A stretch of 64,000 nt of DNA from Pseudogulbenkiania ferrooxidans 2002. GTDB lineage: Bacteria > Pseudomonadota > Gammaproteobacteria > Burkholderiales > Chromobacteriaceae. The translations under genes were made by a program, and so were the position numbers. Position 1 is the first letter of the stretch, and the number at the start of each line of letters is the position of its first letter. Where the stretch lies: contig NZ_ACIS01000005.1 in assembly GCF_000174355.1 (NCBI RefSeq), forward strand, positions 235,266 to 299,265. The letters run 5' to 3'. Positions 38,024 to 46,017 of the stretch are shown here, in pieces. Under the pieces are notes generated by a model. The model had not been told where the DNA came from and ran no database searches. It saw nothing but the letters and a program-made list of their open reading frames with translations.

Positions 38024-38386
38024 ATGGCTTTGGAAAAAATTGAAAAACTCGGCCTGCAGGATCTGGGCCTGATCGGCTCGGTATCGGTTCTCGGTGCGGA
38101 GGTGATCGGCGAAGACGTGAGCGCCTATGCGAAAGGCATGTTTGGCGCGCCGACCGATCCGGTTTCGGCAGGCTACTTCGGTGTGACCAAGGGCACGTTC
38201 AAGATGGTTTACCCCTTTAATGAACAAGCGACCGTGGTGGCCGGGTCGGTGACGTTGACCGACGGCAGCACCGGCCACAGCGTGACCTATCGTGAAGGCG
38301 ACAGCTGGTTTGTGACCAAGGGCACGGTGGTGACCTGGGACGTGAGCGGCGAGTTCTTCGTTAAGCACTTCTTCGCCGTGGTGTGA
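38024..38386 (+). CDS. Small cupin (DUF861/EutQ-like)
   Basis: A 120-residue single cupin: GYFGVTKGTFKMVYPFNEQATVVAGSVTLTDGSTGHSVTYREGDSWFVTKGTVVTWDVSGEFFVKHFF. The layout is that of Cupin_3 proteins such as the EutQ domain; the usual His-rich first motif is reduced, so metal binding is uncertain. AAGGAG precedes the ATG and it follows the oxidase by 18 bases, so the two are co-transcribed. Its role may be to bind or protect an amine-pathway intermediate; that is a guess. Confidence 0.8.
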   Translation: MALEKIEKLGLQDLGLIGSVSVLGAEVIGEDVSAYAKGMFGAPTDPVSAGYFGVTKGTFKMVYPFNEQATVVAGSVTLTDGSTGHSVTYREGDSWFVTKGTVVTWDVSGEFFVKHFFAVV

Positions 38387-38421
38387 TAGTCACGGCCGAT
38401 GCGGCCGTCTCTGAATGACAC

Positions 38422-38457
38422 CCAGACCCCAGCTGTGGCAACGCAGCTGGGGTCTGG
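38422..38457 (+). terminator. Terminator after the oxidase-cupin operon
   Basis: Perfect 14-bp stem CCAGACCCCAGCTG/CAGCTGGGGTCTGG around an 8-base loop, followed by CCTTTCCT. Strong stem, weak T-run. Confidence 0.78.
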
Positions 38458-38546
38458 CCTTTCCTGCGGGGCCAATTGTTGGCAGCTGGAATCCTCACCG
38501 GGAGTCATGGTACGGATGTGAGGCCGTGCGACAGATGTGATCGGAC

Positions 38547-39029
38547 TCAGTCGGTGGTTTCTTCCGTTACGGCCTCGAACTGTGGGATGCCTTGCGGTAC
38601 GGGCAGTTTTTCCAGTTCGCTCAGCAACTGGATGAGTTGGTCCAGTTTGTCCCGGCCGAAATAACTTTCAATTTGTTCGTAGCAAGCTTCAGACAGGGGG
38701 GCGATGCGGCGGGTGAGGGCGCGGCCTTCTTCCGAGACCGAGACGATCAGCCGGCGGCTGTCGACGGTGTCGCGGCGGCGGTGGATCAACCCGGCCTTTT
38801 CCATGCGCACCAAAATCCCGGTCAGGCTGGGCGAGAGGATGCAGGCGAGATCGGCGACCACACCGGCTTCCAGCTCGCCGCGGTCATCCAGCAGGCGTAG
38901 GATGCGCCATTGCTGCTCAGTCAGGCCGAAGCTGTTCAGAACCGGGCGGAAGTAGGCCATGACCGCTTCGCGGGCGCGCAGCAGGTGTTGAGGTAGGCGA
39001 TGCTGATGGAGGGGGGGATGGTTTTCCAT
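38547..39029 (-). CDS. hpaR: MarR-family repressor of homoprotocatechuate catabolism
   Basis: A 160-residue MarR protein that matches E. coli HpaR along its length: LLRAREAVMAYFRPVLNSFGLTEQQWRILRLL, then ACILSPSLTGILVRMEKAGLIHRRRDTVDSRRLIVSVSEEG and AYEQIE-like CYEQIESYFGRDKLDQLIQLL. HpaR represses the meta-cleavage genes and is released by 4-HPA or homoprotocatechuate. Here it lies 17.8 kb from the hpaG operon, but an AT-rich site almost identical to the hpaG operator is 23 bases upstream of its start, so it likely controls itself as well. Confidence 0.93.
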   Translation of the reverse strand: MENHPPLHQHRLPQHLLRAREAVMAYFRPVLNSFGLTEQQWRILRLLDDRGELEAGVVADLACILSPSLTGILVRMEKAGLIHRRRDTVDSRRLIVSVSEEGRALTRRIAPLSEACYEQIESYFGRDKLDQLIQLLSELEKLPVPQGIPQFEAVTEETTD

Positions 39030-39051
39030 GGGGGCAGGCTTTCCCGAGGAG

Positions 39052-39069
39052 ATTAATTAATATTTTAAC
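39052..39069. promoter_or_regulatory. Probable HpaR operator upstream of hpaR
   Basis: ATTAATTAATATTTTAAC matches ATTAATTAATATGTTAAC of the hpaG operator (20816-20833) at 17 of 18 positions. It lies between hpaR and the divergent short-chain dehydrogenase gene and could control both. Confidence 0.8.
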
Positions 39070-39193
39070 AGTTTACCGGAAAGTGGTCATGCTCGCTGCC
39101 GTACCGGCGACTACCTCATCCATCCGGTTGATGCCGCGTCGGCGGTGTCCTCCCTAGACTGGTCTCCTGTTCCACACTGAGCAAGGAGAGATC

Positions 39194-39982
39194 ATGACCT
39201 TCCAACAACGTACCATTGTCGTCACTGGCGCCGGTAGCGGTATCGGTGAAGCTTGCGCGCGCCGCTTCGCCAGCGAGGGGGCCCATGTGGTGCTGATCGG
39301 GCGCCGTCGCAAGCTGCTCGAGAGGGTTGCCGCCGACATCGGCGGGCTGGTGCTGGCCGGCGATGCCGCTAGCGCCGACGATTGGCAAGGCTTCATTGCC
39401 AGCATCCTGGCCGAGTACGGACGCCTCGACGCGCTGGTCGCCTGCGCCGGCGGCATGGGATTCGGCAGTGCCACCGATACCGACGATGCGGCCTGGCAGG
39501 CTTCGCTCCAGGCCAATCTCAACAGCGCCTTCGTCAGTGCGCGCGCCTGCCTGCCGGAACTGGTACAGCGGCGCGGCGCCATTGTGTTCATGGCCTCGAT
39601 CGCGTCGTTGGCGGCCGGCCCGGAGGTGTGCGGCTACACCACGACCAAACATGCGCTGATCGGGTTGACCCGCTCGCTGGCACGCGATTATGGCCCGACA
39701 GGGGTGCGCGTCAACGCGGTGTGTCCGGGTTGGGTGCGCACGCCGATGGCGGATGAGGAAATGCAGCCCCTGATGGCGCGTTACGGAGACGATCTCGATG
39801 CGGCCTACCGCCGCGTCACCGCCGACGTGCCCTTGCGACGTGCCGCCAACTCCGACGAGATCGCCGCGGTGTGCCGCTTCCTGGTATCGGACGAGGCCTC
39901 CATCATCACTGGCGCCACACTGGTGGCTGACGGCGGTTCGACTATCGTCGACGTACCGACATTGGCGTACGGGCGCTTGTGA
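39194..39982 (+). CDS. Short-chain dehydrogenase/reductase
   Basis: A 262-residue classical SDR: cofactor motif TGAGSGIG near residue 12, ACAGG-like VACAGGMGFG, the catalytic Ser in MASIAS and the YTTTK active site, and NAVCPGWVRTPMADEEM. AAGGAG precedes the ATG. It is divergent from hpaR across the HpaR-like operator, so it may be induced with the hpa genes. Its substrate is unknown; a hydroxylated side chain (as in octopamine- or mandelate-like compounds) would fit the pathway. Confidence 0.85.
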   Translation: MTFQQRTIVVTGAGSGIGEACARRFASEGAHVVLIGRRRKLLERVAADIGGLVLAGDAASADDWQGFIASILAEYGRLDALVACAGGMGFGSATDTDDAAWQASLQANLNSAFVSARACLPELVQRRGAIVFMASIASLAAGPEVCGYTTTKHALIGLTRSLARDYGPTGVRVNAVCPGWVRTPMADEEMQPLMARYGDDLDAAYRRVTADVPLRRAANSDEIAAVCRFLVSDEASIITGATLVADGGSTIVDVPTLAYGRL

Positions 39983-40010
39983 AGCGCTACTCCTCCGGCT
40001 CTTGAGTCAC

Positions 40011-40075
40011 CGTGGCTCCCGCGCAGGCGGGAGTCCCGCTCGGCGGCTGGATTTCCACCTGCGCGGGCATGGCGG
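40011..40075. repeat. Palindromic CCCGCGCAGGCGGG-type intergenic repeat
   Basis: CTCCCGCGCAGGCGGGAG near 40016-40033 and CCACCTGCGCGGG near 40055-40067 form an imperfect inverted pair of a kind widespread between genes in proteobacteria. It may act as a bidirectional terminator between the convergent genes on either side. Confidence 0.55.
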
Positions 40076-40131
40076 AATCAGTAAATCTCAATAGTTACCA
40101 CCGAGCAGGGCATCCGCGTGCCCGGTGCGCT

Positions 40132-40842
40132 TCATTGCCAACGCCCGTTCACACTGCGCTCGATCTTGGCGATGGTGCCGTCGCGCTGCATCTGCGCAAG
40201 TGAAGCGCTCAGCCTGCCAACCAGTGCCGCGTGCTTGATGTTCAGGTGGTGGTGCAGGGTGTGCACGTTCAGCGGTGCGGAAATGTAGACGTGCCGGTAT
40301 CCGATACGCTTGAGCATGAACAGACCGGAGGTCTTGGCGTCGATATGCACATCGGCGTGGCCGGCGAGCATTTTCCGGAACCCTGCCTCCATGCTGTTGG
40401 TCGGAGTGGCCTTCATCCCCGCGGTGTTCTCCTCCACCACTTCGACCCCGCGCTCGTAGTCGATCACGTATGGGCGCAGGTCTTCCCAGTTGCGGATATC
40501 GAGCTTCCGGCGCGAGAAGGCGACCATTTCGGCCTTGGTCAGCGGATGCGGGACCTCAACCAAATGCGGGTATGCCTTCATTATTCCCTTCGCTTGACAC
40601 AGGTCGCCGTCCGTTTCGCCGCTGTCGGCGGAGGCCAACGAGCGCTTTCCCGGCATTGCTACCAACTTCATCCTGATGCCGATGCGTCGGTACGCCTCCT
40701 TTAGCACTTGTTGGCAGGTAACGAACAGCGGGTCGTCGGTAATCGGAAAGGTGCTGATGGTCAGCTCGCGCTCCGGCGCAGCGCAGAGGGTAGCTGCGTT
40801 GAGCAGCAGCATGGCAGCCAGCAAGGGGGAGACGGGTTTCAT
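40132..40842 (-). CDS. Periplasmic family 3 solute-binding protein, orphan
   Basis: A 236-residue secreted protein. A signal peptide (MKPVSPLLAAMLLLNAATLC) precedes RELTISTFPITDDPLFVTCQQVLKEAYRRIGIRMKLVAMPGKRSLASADSGETDGDLCQ, the start of an amino-acid-type binding fold; TKAEMVAFSRRKLDIRNWEDL and a C-terminal LSASLAQMQRDGTIAKIERS helix follow. No permease or ATPase gene is adjacent, so it is more likely a sensory or accessory binding protein. ATG at 40842 is chosen; a GTG one codon upstream is possible. Confidence 0.75.
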   Translation of the reverse strand: MKPVSPLLAAMLLLNAATLCAAPERELTISTFPITDDPLFVTCQQVLKEAYRRIGIRMKLVAMPGKRSLASADSGETDGDLCQAKGIMKAYPHLVEVPHPLTKAEMVAFSRRKLDIRNWEDLRPYVIDYERGVEVVEENTAGMKATPTNSMEAGFRKMLAGHADVHIDAKTSGLFMLKRIGYRHVYISAPLNVHTLHHHLNIKHAALVGRLSASLAQMQRDGTIAKIERSVNGRWQ

Positions 40843-40977
40843 CACTTGTAGTGGGCGTGCGATCGGGCCTTCTATTTAGTCATGTTAGCGCCGGTTGCAC
40901 TGCAACTCACCCCTTTCCTGCGCACTCCGTCGAGCTGTGAGGTGGCCGAAAGCACCGCGCCTAGGGGCAGACTGTGT

Positions 40978-41781
40978 CTATAGCACGGCCGTTGACTCCG
41001 GCAGCGTCGCTCCGCCGTCGACCACGATGGTCTGACCTGTGATGTAAGAGGCCGCATCTGATGCCAGAAACAGCATCGCCGCGGCGATGTCGGCCGGCTC
41101 GCCCAGCCGCCCTAGCGGTATGCCGCGGGCGATGGCGGTATTAAGGGCCTCGTCGCCGAGGTTGGCCATCGCCGGCGTGCGGATCATACCCGGTTCCACA
41201 CCGTTGACGGTGATGCCGCTCCTGGCCAGTTCCAGTGCTGCCGAGCGGATGAAGCCATTGACGCCGGCTTTCGACGCCGCGTAATGCGTCAGCCCCGGGT
41301 AGGCTACACGGGGGCCGGTGACCGACGAGGTGACCAGAATGCGCCCCTTCCCTTGGGGCAATAGCAAGGGCTTGGCCGCTTGAGTGATCCAGAACAGTGC
41401 GCTCAGGTTGACAGCGAGGGTGCGCTCCAGCAGGGCCGGAGTGATGTCGTCGAGAGGGGTGAGAGGGAAGTAGGCTGCGTTGTGCACCACCACGTCCAGC
41501 CGGCCACAGTCCCGCACGATGCGAGCGATTAGCGCGACGATCTCTTCACGCTGTGCCAGGTCAGCCTTGTAACTGTACACCGCGCCGCCGGCCTGACACA
41601 GCTCGCTGGCGGTGTCGTCGGCTCGTGACTGCTGCAGATCGGCGATGGCGACGGTGGCGCCGTGTGCGGCAAAGGTGGTGCTGATGCCACGGCCGATGCC
41701 TTGCGCGCCGCCGGTGACCAGCACCACACGTCCACTGAAGTCGAACTCGACCTGGTTTTCTTTCGTTTGTAACGTATCCAT
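40978..41781 (-). CDS. Short-chain dehydrogenase, MoaE-like
   Basis: A 267-residue SDR: RVVLVTGGAQGIGRGISTTFAAHGA, VHNAAYFPLTPL, SSVTGPRVAYPGLTHYAASKAGVNGF (catalytic Ser, Tyr, Lys) and NGVEPGMIRTPAM. The ATG at 41781 has GAGGAG upstream. It follows a moaF-like gene on the same strand by 111 bases. In Klebsiella a moaE (SDR) and moaF pair belongs to the monoamine regulon; the same pairing here supports a role in aryl-amine use, though the reaction is not known. Confidence 0.82.
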   Translation of the reverse strand: MDTLQTKENQVEFDFSGRVVLVTGGAQGIGRGISTTFAAHGATVAIADLQQSRADDTASELCQAGGAVYSYKADLAQREEIVALIARIVRDCGRLDVVVHNAAYFPLTPLDDITPALLERTLAVNLSALFWITQAAKPLLLPQGKGRILVTSSVTGPRVAYPGLTHYAASKAGVNGFIRSAALELARSGITVNGVEPGMIRTPAMANLGDEALNTAIARGIPLGRLGEPADIAAAMLFLASDAASYITGQTIVVDGGATLPESTAVL

Positions 41782-41892
41782 TGTGCGTTCTCCTCGGGCA
41801 TGGCATGCAGGCTGATCCCGACTGGGTACCATGAGAAAAGAAGGGCAGGAGAGGACGGATCTCCTGTCCTTGGCTGGGGGAGTCGCGCTGGT

Positions 41893-42723
41893 TTAGTCCT
41901 GCGGATAGCGGGTGGTATTGAGCACCTCGGCCAGCGCGCCTACCGGGAAGTTAGACAATTCGTTGAAATTGTTACCCTGGTAGCCGAAGATTTTGCCGTC
42001 GGTCTTCAGGCGGTCGAGATCGATCATCACCACACCCAGGGTCGGGATGATCTTCTCGCGCCAGACGAACAGGTAGAGGTTGCTGTCGATCTTGATGTAA
42101 TGGCAGCGGTCAACGTCGGCCAAGCCCTTTTCCACGCCGTCGAGGCACTGCCAGGCGTAGAAGTTCTCGTTCAGGTAGATGTGTTCGTAACGCTCGGTTG
42201 GGCTGTAGGTGTACAGGTTTCGCAGGCCAATCAGCTCGCGTGTGGGCTGGTGCAGTTCTTCGCCCAAGGTGACGGGGCGGTTGATGGTTCCGTGCGCGAA
42301 CACGGCCTTGACCGCGGTCAGCTCAAGTCCCTGTTCGACGCGGCTGAAGGCGTCGAGCCGTGTTTCGGCCTCGGAGGGCAAGGTGCCGATCACGGCGGTG
42401 AACAGCCCACGTTTGTTATCAATCACCAGACTCACCGTAGTGGCGCGCGCGCTCTGCTTGATGAAGTCGATGAAGTAAATACCTTCTCGCACCGAGGTGG
42501 CACGGTAGCTATCCACTCCGCTCTGGCCCGCTTCCGCGCCTGCAACAACGGTCCAGTTGAGATCGGACGCCGTTTCGAACACGTGCTCGATCACGCTGCC
42601 ATCGGCAAAGTGGAGGCGCAGGGTTTGGCCGGCGAAGTCGCTGACAGCGGGAAGGATGTGGCTGTCCGGGGCAAAACCCTCGGCGAGGTCACCAACTTGA
42701 ATGAAGATCGGTTGAGTATTCAT
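41893..42723 (-). CDS. moaF: MoaF-like monoamine-regulon protein
   Basis: A 276-residue protein built of two calycin/lipocalin-like halves: FAGQTLRLHFADGSVIEHVFETASDLNWTV with GIYFIDFIKQS in the first, and NRPVTLGEELHQPTRELIGLRNLYTYSPTERYEHIYLNENFYAWQCLDG with YLFVWREKIIPTLGVVMIDLDRLKTDGKIFGYQG in the second. This is the MoaF family (named for monoamine, often mislabelled molybdenum cofactor). Its biochemical function is not established. AAGGAG precedes the ATG, and an 8-bp inverted repeat lies 43 bases upstream. Confidence 0.82.
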   Translation of the reverse strand: MNTQPIFIQVGDLAEGFAPDSHILPAVSDFAGQTLRLHFADGSVIEHVFETASDLNWTVVAGAEAGQSGVDSYRATSVREGIYFIDFIKQSARATTVSLVIDNKRGLFTAVIGTLPSEAETRLDAFSRVEQGLELTAVKAVFAHGTINRPVTLGEELHQPTRELIGLRNLYTYSPTERYEHIYLNENFYAWQCLDGVEKGLADVDRCHYIKIDSNLYLFVWREKIIPTLGVVMIDLDRLKTDGKIFGYQGNNFNELSNFPVGALAEVLNTTRYPQD

Positions 42724-42765
42724 GATGCTTGCTCCTTGATCGGCGGAATAGCCTTGCTGTTCGGT

Positions 42766-42789
42766 CTTTCACCGCAGTGATGGTGAAAG
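42766..42789. promoter_or_regulatory. Inverted repeat upstream of moaF
   Basis: CTTTCACC / GGTGAAAG separated by 8 bases, a perfect operator-like site in the moaF promoter region. The protein that binds is unknown. Confidence 0.6.
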
Positions 42790-42796
42790 ATATGAG

Positions 42797-43083
42797 GTGA
42801 AGGTAATTTATCGCCGGACTGAGGGCAGTGACATCAACCAGAAGGATGAGGTGCTTTTGCATAACCGAAGAGAGGGACTGGATGCCGAATCCCTTCTCGG
42901 CGAATCGGGCGTGGCCGGCTTCCTTAAGAAGCAGCTCGTTGAGGATATGCTTGCCACCGAACTTACTCTCCATCTGGCCGCAGAGACCGAGCTAGGCAAA
43001 GCCTGCAGTCACCGAAAGGCACCAGCCCCAAGGTTGTAATTACCCCGAATGGAGAACTGGAACTGGATATCGCGCGTGACCGG
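42797..43083 (+). pseudogene. IS256-family transposase, 5' remnant
   Basis: The frame carries LLGESGVAGFLKKQLVEDMLATELTLHLA, the N-terminal helix pair of Mutator/IS256 transposases. After a frame break near 43030 a second frame reads VVITPNGELELDIARDR, the next conserved block. The sequence then stops where an IS3-type end begins at 43084. Only about 90 of ~400 residues remain. Confidence 0.7.
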
Positions 43084-43153
43084 TGATCTGCTCCCCTTAG
43101 GCCTTACCAATCAAAAGTAGAGAGAAGTCCGTCACTGAAGGAGAATGACGGAC

Positions 43154-43420
43154 ATGAAGAAGAGCAGATTCACCGAAGAACAGATCATTGGCTTTCTCAA
43201 GCAGGCCGAACTGGGCATGGCCATCAAGGAGGTCTGCCGGCAGGGCGGTTTCTCCGAGGCCACCTTCTACAAGTGGCGAAGCCGATACGGCGGCATGAAT
43301 GTCGCCGAACTCCAGCGCGCCCGAGATCTGGAGGCCGAGAACGCCCGTCTCAAGAAGTTGCTGGCCGAGGCCCATCTCGACATCGAAGCCCTCAAGGTCG
43401 CTTTCGGGGTAAAGCGTTAG
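43154..43420 (+). CDS. IS3-family transposase OrfA
   Basis: An 88-residue protein with the IS3 OrfA HTH: SRFTEEQIIGFLKQAELGMAIKEVCRQGGFSEATFYKWRSRYGGM, then the leucine-zipper helix LEAENARLKKLLAEAHLDIEALK. AAGGAG lies 10 bases before the chosen ATG at 43154; an ATG at 43145 is too near to it. Without a complete OrfB it cannot move the element. Confidence 0.88.
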   Translation: MKKSRFTEEQIIGFLKQAELGMAIKEVCRQGGFSEATFYKWRSRYGGMNVAELQRARDLEAENARLKKLLAEAHLDIEALKVAFGVKR

Positions 43421-43560
43421 CCCCGCAGGCCAAGCGGAAGGCCATTAGCGTGATGTTGAGCAGTGGATTGGCGCTATCAGAGCGCCGCGCCTGCCGGCTT
43501 GTGGGGCTCTCCCGAGATGCCTGGCGGCATCCGCCACAGGCGGATGCGCTGACGTGTCTG
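43408..43560 (+). pseudogene. IS3-family transposase OrfB, truncated
   Basis: The frame reads ALAPQAKRKAISVMLSSGLALSERRACRLVGLSRDAWR, the beginning of an IS407-type OrfB, then loses similarity by about 43560. The DDE catalytic domain is absent. Confidence 0.7.
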
Positions 43561-43587
43561 CTGACGGCACGCATCGTCACGATACCA

Positions 43588-44029
43588 ATGGCGTCATCTT
43601 AATAATCAGCAGGTTGGGGCTTACACTGAATACTTCGTGAAAATGGAACTTACCATGTTCGGATTTCAGGTGTATTCAACGGAAGTCGATGATCGAGGTA
43701 TTGACTTTGTAGCACGAAATGACAATGGGCCTTTCATCGAAATCCAGGTAAAGTCTCTCCGGTCGATGGGCTACGTCTTCATGCAGAAGTCAAAGTTTTC
43801 CTTGAATCAGAATCGCTATCTTGCGCTAGGCCTTCTCTTTGAGGGTGAGGCACCAAAACTGTTTTTGATTCCGTCAAAGGTTTGGGAGTCACCAAATTCG
43901 GTATTTGTTGACCGAGACTATGAGGGACTGAAAAGCAAGCCGGAATGGGGGGTGAATATCTCCAAAAAGAACTTGCCCTCTTTGGAACCGTACCTTTTTG
44001 AGTCGATGGTCAAGCGACTAACCATATAA
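43588..44029 (+). pseudogene. DUF4365-like nuclease-fold protein, start frameshifted
   Basis: The intact part (from GTG 43637 or ATG 43643) has VYSTEVDDRGIDFVARNDNGPFIEIQVKS, a PD-(D/E)XK-like D...E-x-Q-x-K pattern of DUF4365-type proteins, usually linked to defence or DNA processing. Upstream the frame reads NNQQVGAYTEYFVKMEL but lacks a start; an ATG at 43588 would supply MASS if one T of TCTT at 43597-43600 were removed. So the gene looks broken by a one-base insertion, or uses the internal GTG. It is clearly AT-richer than the window average and sits in cassette-like DNA. Confidence 0.6.
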
Positions 44030-44246
44030 GGCGCACTCAAGGCGCTGCGCAATGCGCCGCCTGTAACCCAGCCCCGGACCGGCCATGCCCACTCACGCCG
44101 TCCGGGCGCCCCGCGCACCCTCCGCCGCGCACGCCCCATGCCCAACCCCGCCGCGCCGCCCGATCCTCCTGTATCCATCCCTTCGGCCAACCCTGGCCCC
44201 TGTCGCCGCTGACGGGTTTTGTCTATGGTGAATGTACGCATCGCCA
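44030..44246 (+). repeat. ~215-bp intergenic repeat, copy 1
   Basis: Begins at GGCGCACTC right after a gene's stop and ends GTACGCATCGCC. The 3' third (CGGCCAACCCTGGCCCCTGT, then CTGACGGGTTTTGTCTATGG) is nearly identical to copies 2 and 3. GC-rich with internal pairing potential. 44247-44359 carries nothing else I can name. Confidence 0.8.
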
Positions 44247-44359
44247 GCAAGCCAGGCAGAGTAGGGCGGACGCCCTCCTGTCGCTGAAAAAGGTGCAAAG
44301 CTACGTCTTTTATAGGCATCTACTTCTAGTTTTTCAGCAACGTACGTACAGAGGACTCA

Positions 44360-44647
44360 ATGATTAAACAAATCACTCATATCTCAACCCATCAGTCCGC
44401 AAAGGTCGTTTCGGCCTTGTATGTGCTATTTACACTGCCTTTTGTTCTTGTTGGTATTGTTGGTCTGATTTTTTCGCCTGCTGGCTCCAATTTTCCATTT
44501 TGGTTTTTTTTCATCGCCCCACTATTTTATGGCGGGATGGGCTACGTCATTTCACGATCTATTTTTTGGATTTACAACCACGTTGCCAAAAGAATAGGGG
44601 GTATTGAATTCTCCACTACTGAAATTCAAGAAAAGTCTAACCGTTAA
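44360..44647 (+). CDS. Small membrane protein in a cassette-like unit
   Basis: A 95-residue protein with two clear membrane helices (VVSALYVLFTLPFVLVGIVGLIF and FWFFFIAPLFYGGMGYVISRSIFWIY), an N-terminal ISTHQSAK and a C-terminal RIGGIEFSTTE. The same pattern is known in widespread small hypothetical proteins, often carried on integron cassettes. Its stop codon lies inside the attC-like site, the usual arrangement of a gene cassette. AT-rich compared with neighbours. Function unknown. Confidence 0.75.
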   Translation: MIKQITHISTHQSAKVVSALYVLFTLPFVLVGIVGLIFSPAGSNFPFWFFFIAPLFYGGMGYVISRSIFWIYNHVAKRIGGIEFSTTEIQEKSNR

Positions 44648-44693
44648 ATCAACCTGGCGCGCTTGGGAGCGCCGGCTATTCACACTGTTAGGG
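44635..44693 (+). other. attC-like (59-base element) site
   Basis: Exactly 59 bases from GTCTAAC (R''-type, RYYYAAC) to GTTAGGG (R'-type, GTTRRRY with one mismatch), with internal GGCGC/GCGCC arms around GCTTGGGA. The 5' gene's stop lies within it and the next start codon (44701) is 7 bases after it. No integron integrase gene is in the window. Confidence 0.65.
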
Positions 44694-44800
44694 TGCGCTT
44701 ATGAGAAGTGAAGGTGACCCGCTTCAGAGATACAAGAGGTGTGGTCTGCTTGGTGGGTGGATTTGCCCCTGTATCTCAGGACACCAACCCACCCTTAGGT

Positions 44801-45673
44801 TTATGTTGTCGCCAGTCGTCTGAACTCTCGTGGGGAACGGTATTTCAGTGCACTGTGCGGGTGGTGCTCGTTGTAATGCTCGAAGGCTATGCCAAGATTT
44901 CGCAAAGCGGTAGCGGCGTCCGGCTTCGGCATGTACGCCACGTAATCCCGCTTTATCGTCTTCACCAGGCTCTCGGCCATGCCGTTGCTCTGCGGGCTGC
45001 ACACCGGTGTCGTCACCGGCTCAAGGCCAAGCATCCGCGCAAACGTTCGGGTGGCCTCTGCCGTGTAGGCCGACCCGTTGTCGCTCAGCCATTCTATCGG
45101 CACCGATGGCGTATCCAGGCCGAGGCGCTTCTCCACGGCCGCCAGCATCACGTTCTGCACGTCGTCACTCCGATAGCCAGTGGTGCCGGCTACCCAGCTC
45201 ATGACTTCCCGGTCACAACAGTCCAGCGCAAACGTGACCCGGAGCTTATCGCCATCGTCACAGTTCACTTCGAAACCATCGGAGCACCAGCGGGTGTTGC
45301 TGGTCGCCACGGAGACACGACCCTCGTGCCGGCGTGACATCCCAGGTTGCTTCACCCGGCGACTCAACAGTAAACCATGCTGTTTCATGACCCGGTAAAC
45401 CCGCTTGGCGTTGACAGGCCGTTGCGCGAGGGCTTCTCGCTGGCGCCGCAATAGCCCCCAGGCCCGACGGTAGCCGTAGCTGGGCACGTCACTAATGAGC
45501 GTCTTCAGGTCTGCAATCAGCTCCGCATCATCCGGCCGCCGATGTCGGCGAGCGTCGCGCCAATCCGCAGAACGTTTGCTTCGGGCGGCCAGATGGGAGC
45601 GCGCTACACCAAGGCAGTCACTGACCAGTTTCACTGGTCGTCCCCCGGTAACAAGGGCGAGCGCGCAATCCAT
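44801..45673 (-). CDS. IS2-like transposase OrfB
   Basis: A 290-residue DDE integrase-type transposase: helical start [21 protein letters not shown]_21 segment [14 protein letters not shown], then the rve domain with the first Asp in [33 protein letters not shown], the second in [12 protein letters not shown] and the Glu in [18 protein letters not shown]. Overlaps orfA by 43 bases; in IS2 the fusion is made by a -1 frameshift in that overlap. Confidence 0.93.
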   Translation of the reverse strand: MDCALALVTGGRPVKLVSDCLGVARSHLAARSKRSADWRDARRHRRPDDAELIADLKTLISDVPSYGYRRAWGLLRRQREALAQRPVNAKRVYRVMKQHGLLLSRRVKQPGMSRRHEGRVSVATSNTRWCSDGFEVNCDDGDKLRVTFALDCCDREVMSWVAGTTGYRSDDVQNVMLAAVEKRLGLDTPSVPIEWLSDNGSAYTAEATRTFARMLGLEPVTTPVCSPQSNGMAESLVKTIKRDYVAYMPKPDAATALRNLGIAFEHYNEHHPHSALKYRSPREFRRLATT

Positions 45674-46017
45674 TTTCGCGAGCGGGCGACCTCCACGGCT
45701 TCCTTGAGAATCTCCGCTTCCATGGTCTTTTTGCCCAGCAGGCGCTGTAGCTCGCGGATTTGCTTTATCGCTTCGGCTAACTCCGAGGCGGGCACCACGG
45801 CTTCGCCTGCACTCACCGCTGACAGGCTGCCGTCCTGATGGAGCTTGCGCCAGTGGAATAGCTGGTTCGGATTGATGCCATGGCGGCGTGCCACCAGCGA
45901 CACGGTTTGTCCTGGCTCGAAGCTTTCACGGACCATGGCCAGTTTTTCTTCGATGGACCAGCGACGGCGGCGCTCCGGCCCCAGAACCTCGGTGGAGGAG
46001 TTGTTAGTGTGAGTCAT
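45631..46017 (-). CDS. IS2-like transposase OrfA
   Basis: A 128-residue DNA-binding protein closely like IS2 Orf[59 protein letters not shown], then [36 protein letters not shown]. It binds the element ends and partners OrfB. Confidence 0.93.
   Translation of the reverse strand: MTHTNNSSTEVLGPERRRRWSIEEKLAMVRESFEPGQTVSLVARRHGINPNQLFHWRKLHQDGSLSAVSAGEAVVPASELAEAIKQIRELQRLLGKKTMEAEILKEAVEVARSRKWIARSPLLPGDDQ

Larger units (their letters stand above)
43084..43560 (+). mobile_element. IS3-family element (IS407-like), left part only
   Basis: Begins with TGATCTGCTCCCC, a typical end of IS407-group elements, directly abutting the IS256 remnant, so it inserted into it. It contains an intact orfA and only the first ~50 codons of orfB; the rest and the right end are missing. 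Confidence 0.65.

Noticed and set aside
41893..42723. MoaF as a molybdenum cofactor gene
   Set aside because: The name derives from monoamine; no molybdopterin genes are near and the context is amine catabolism.
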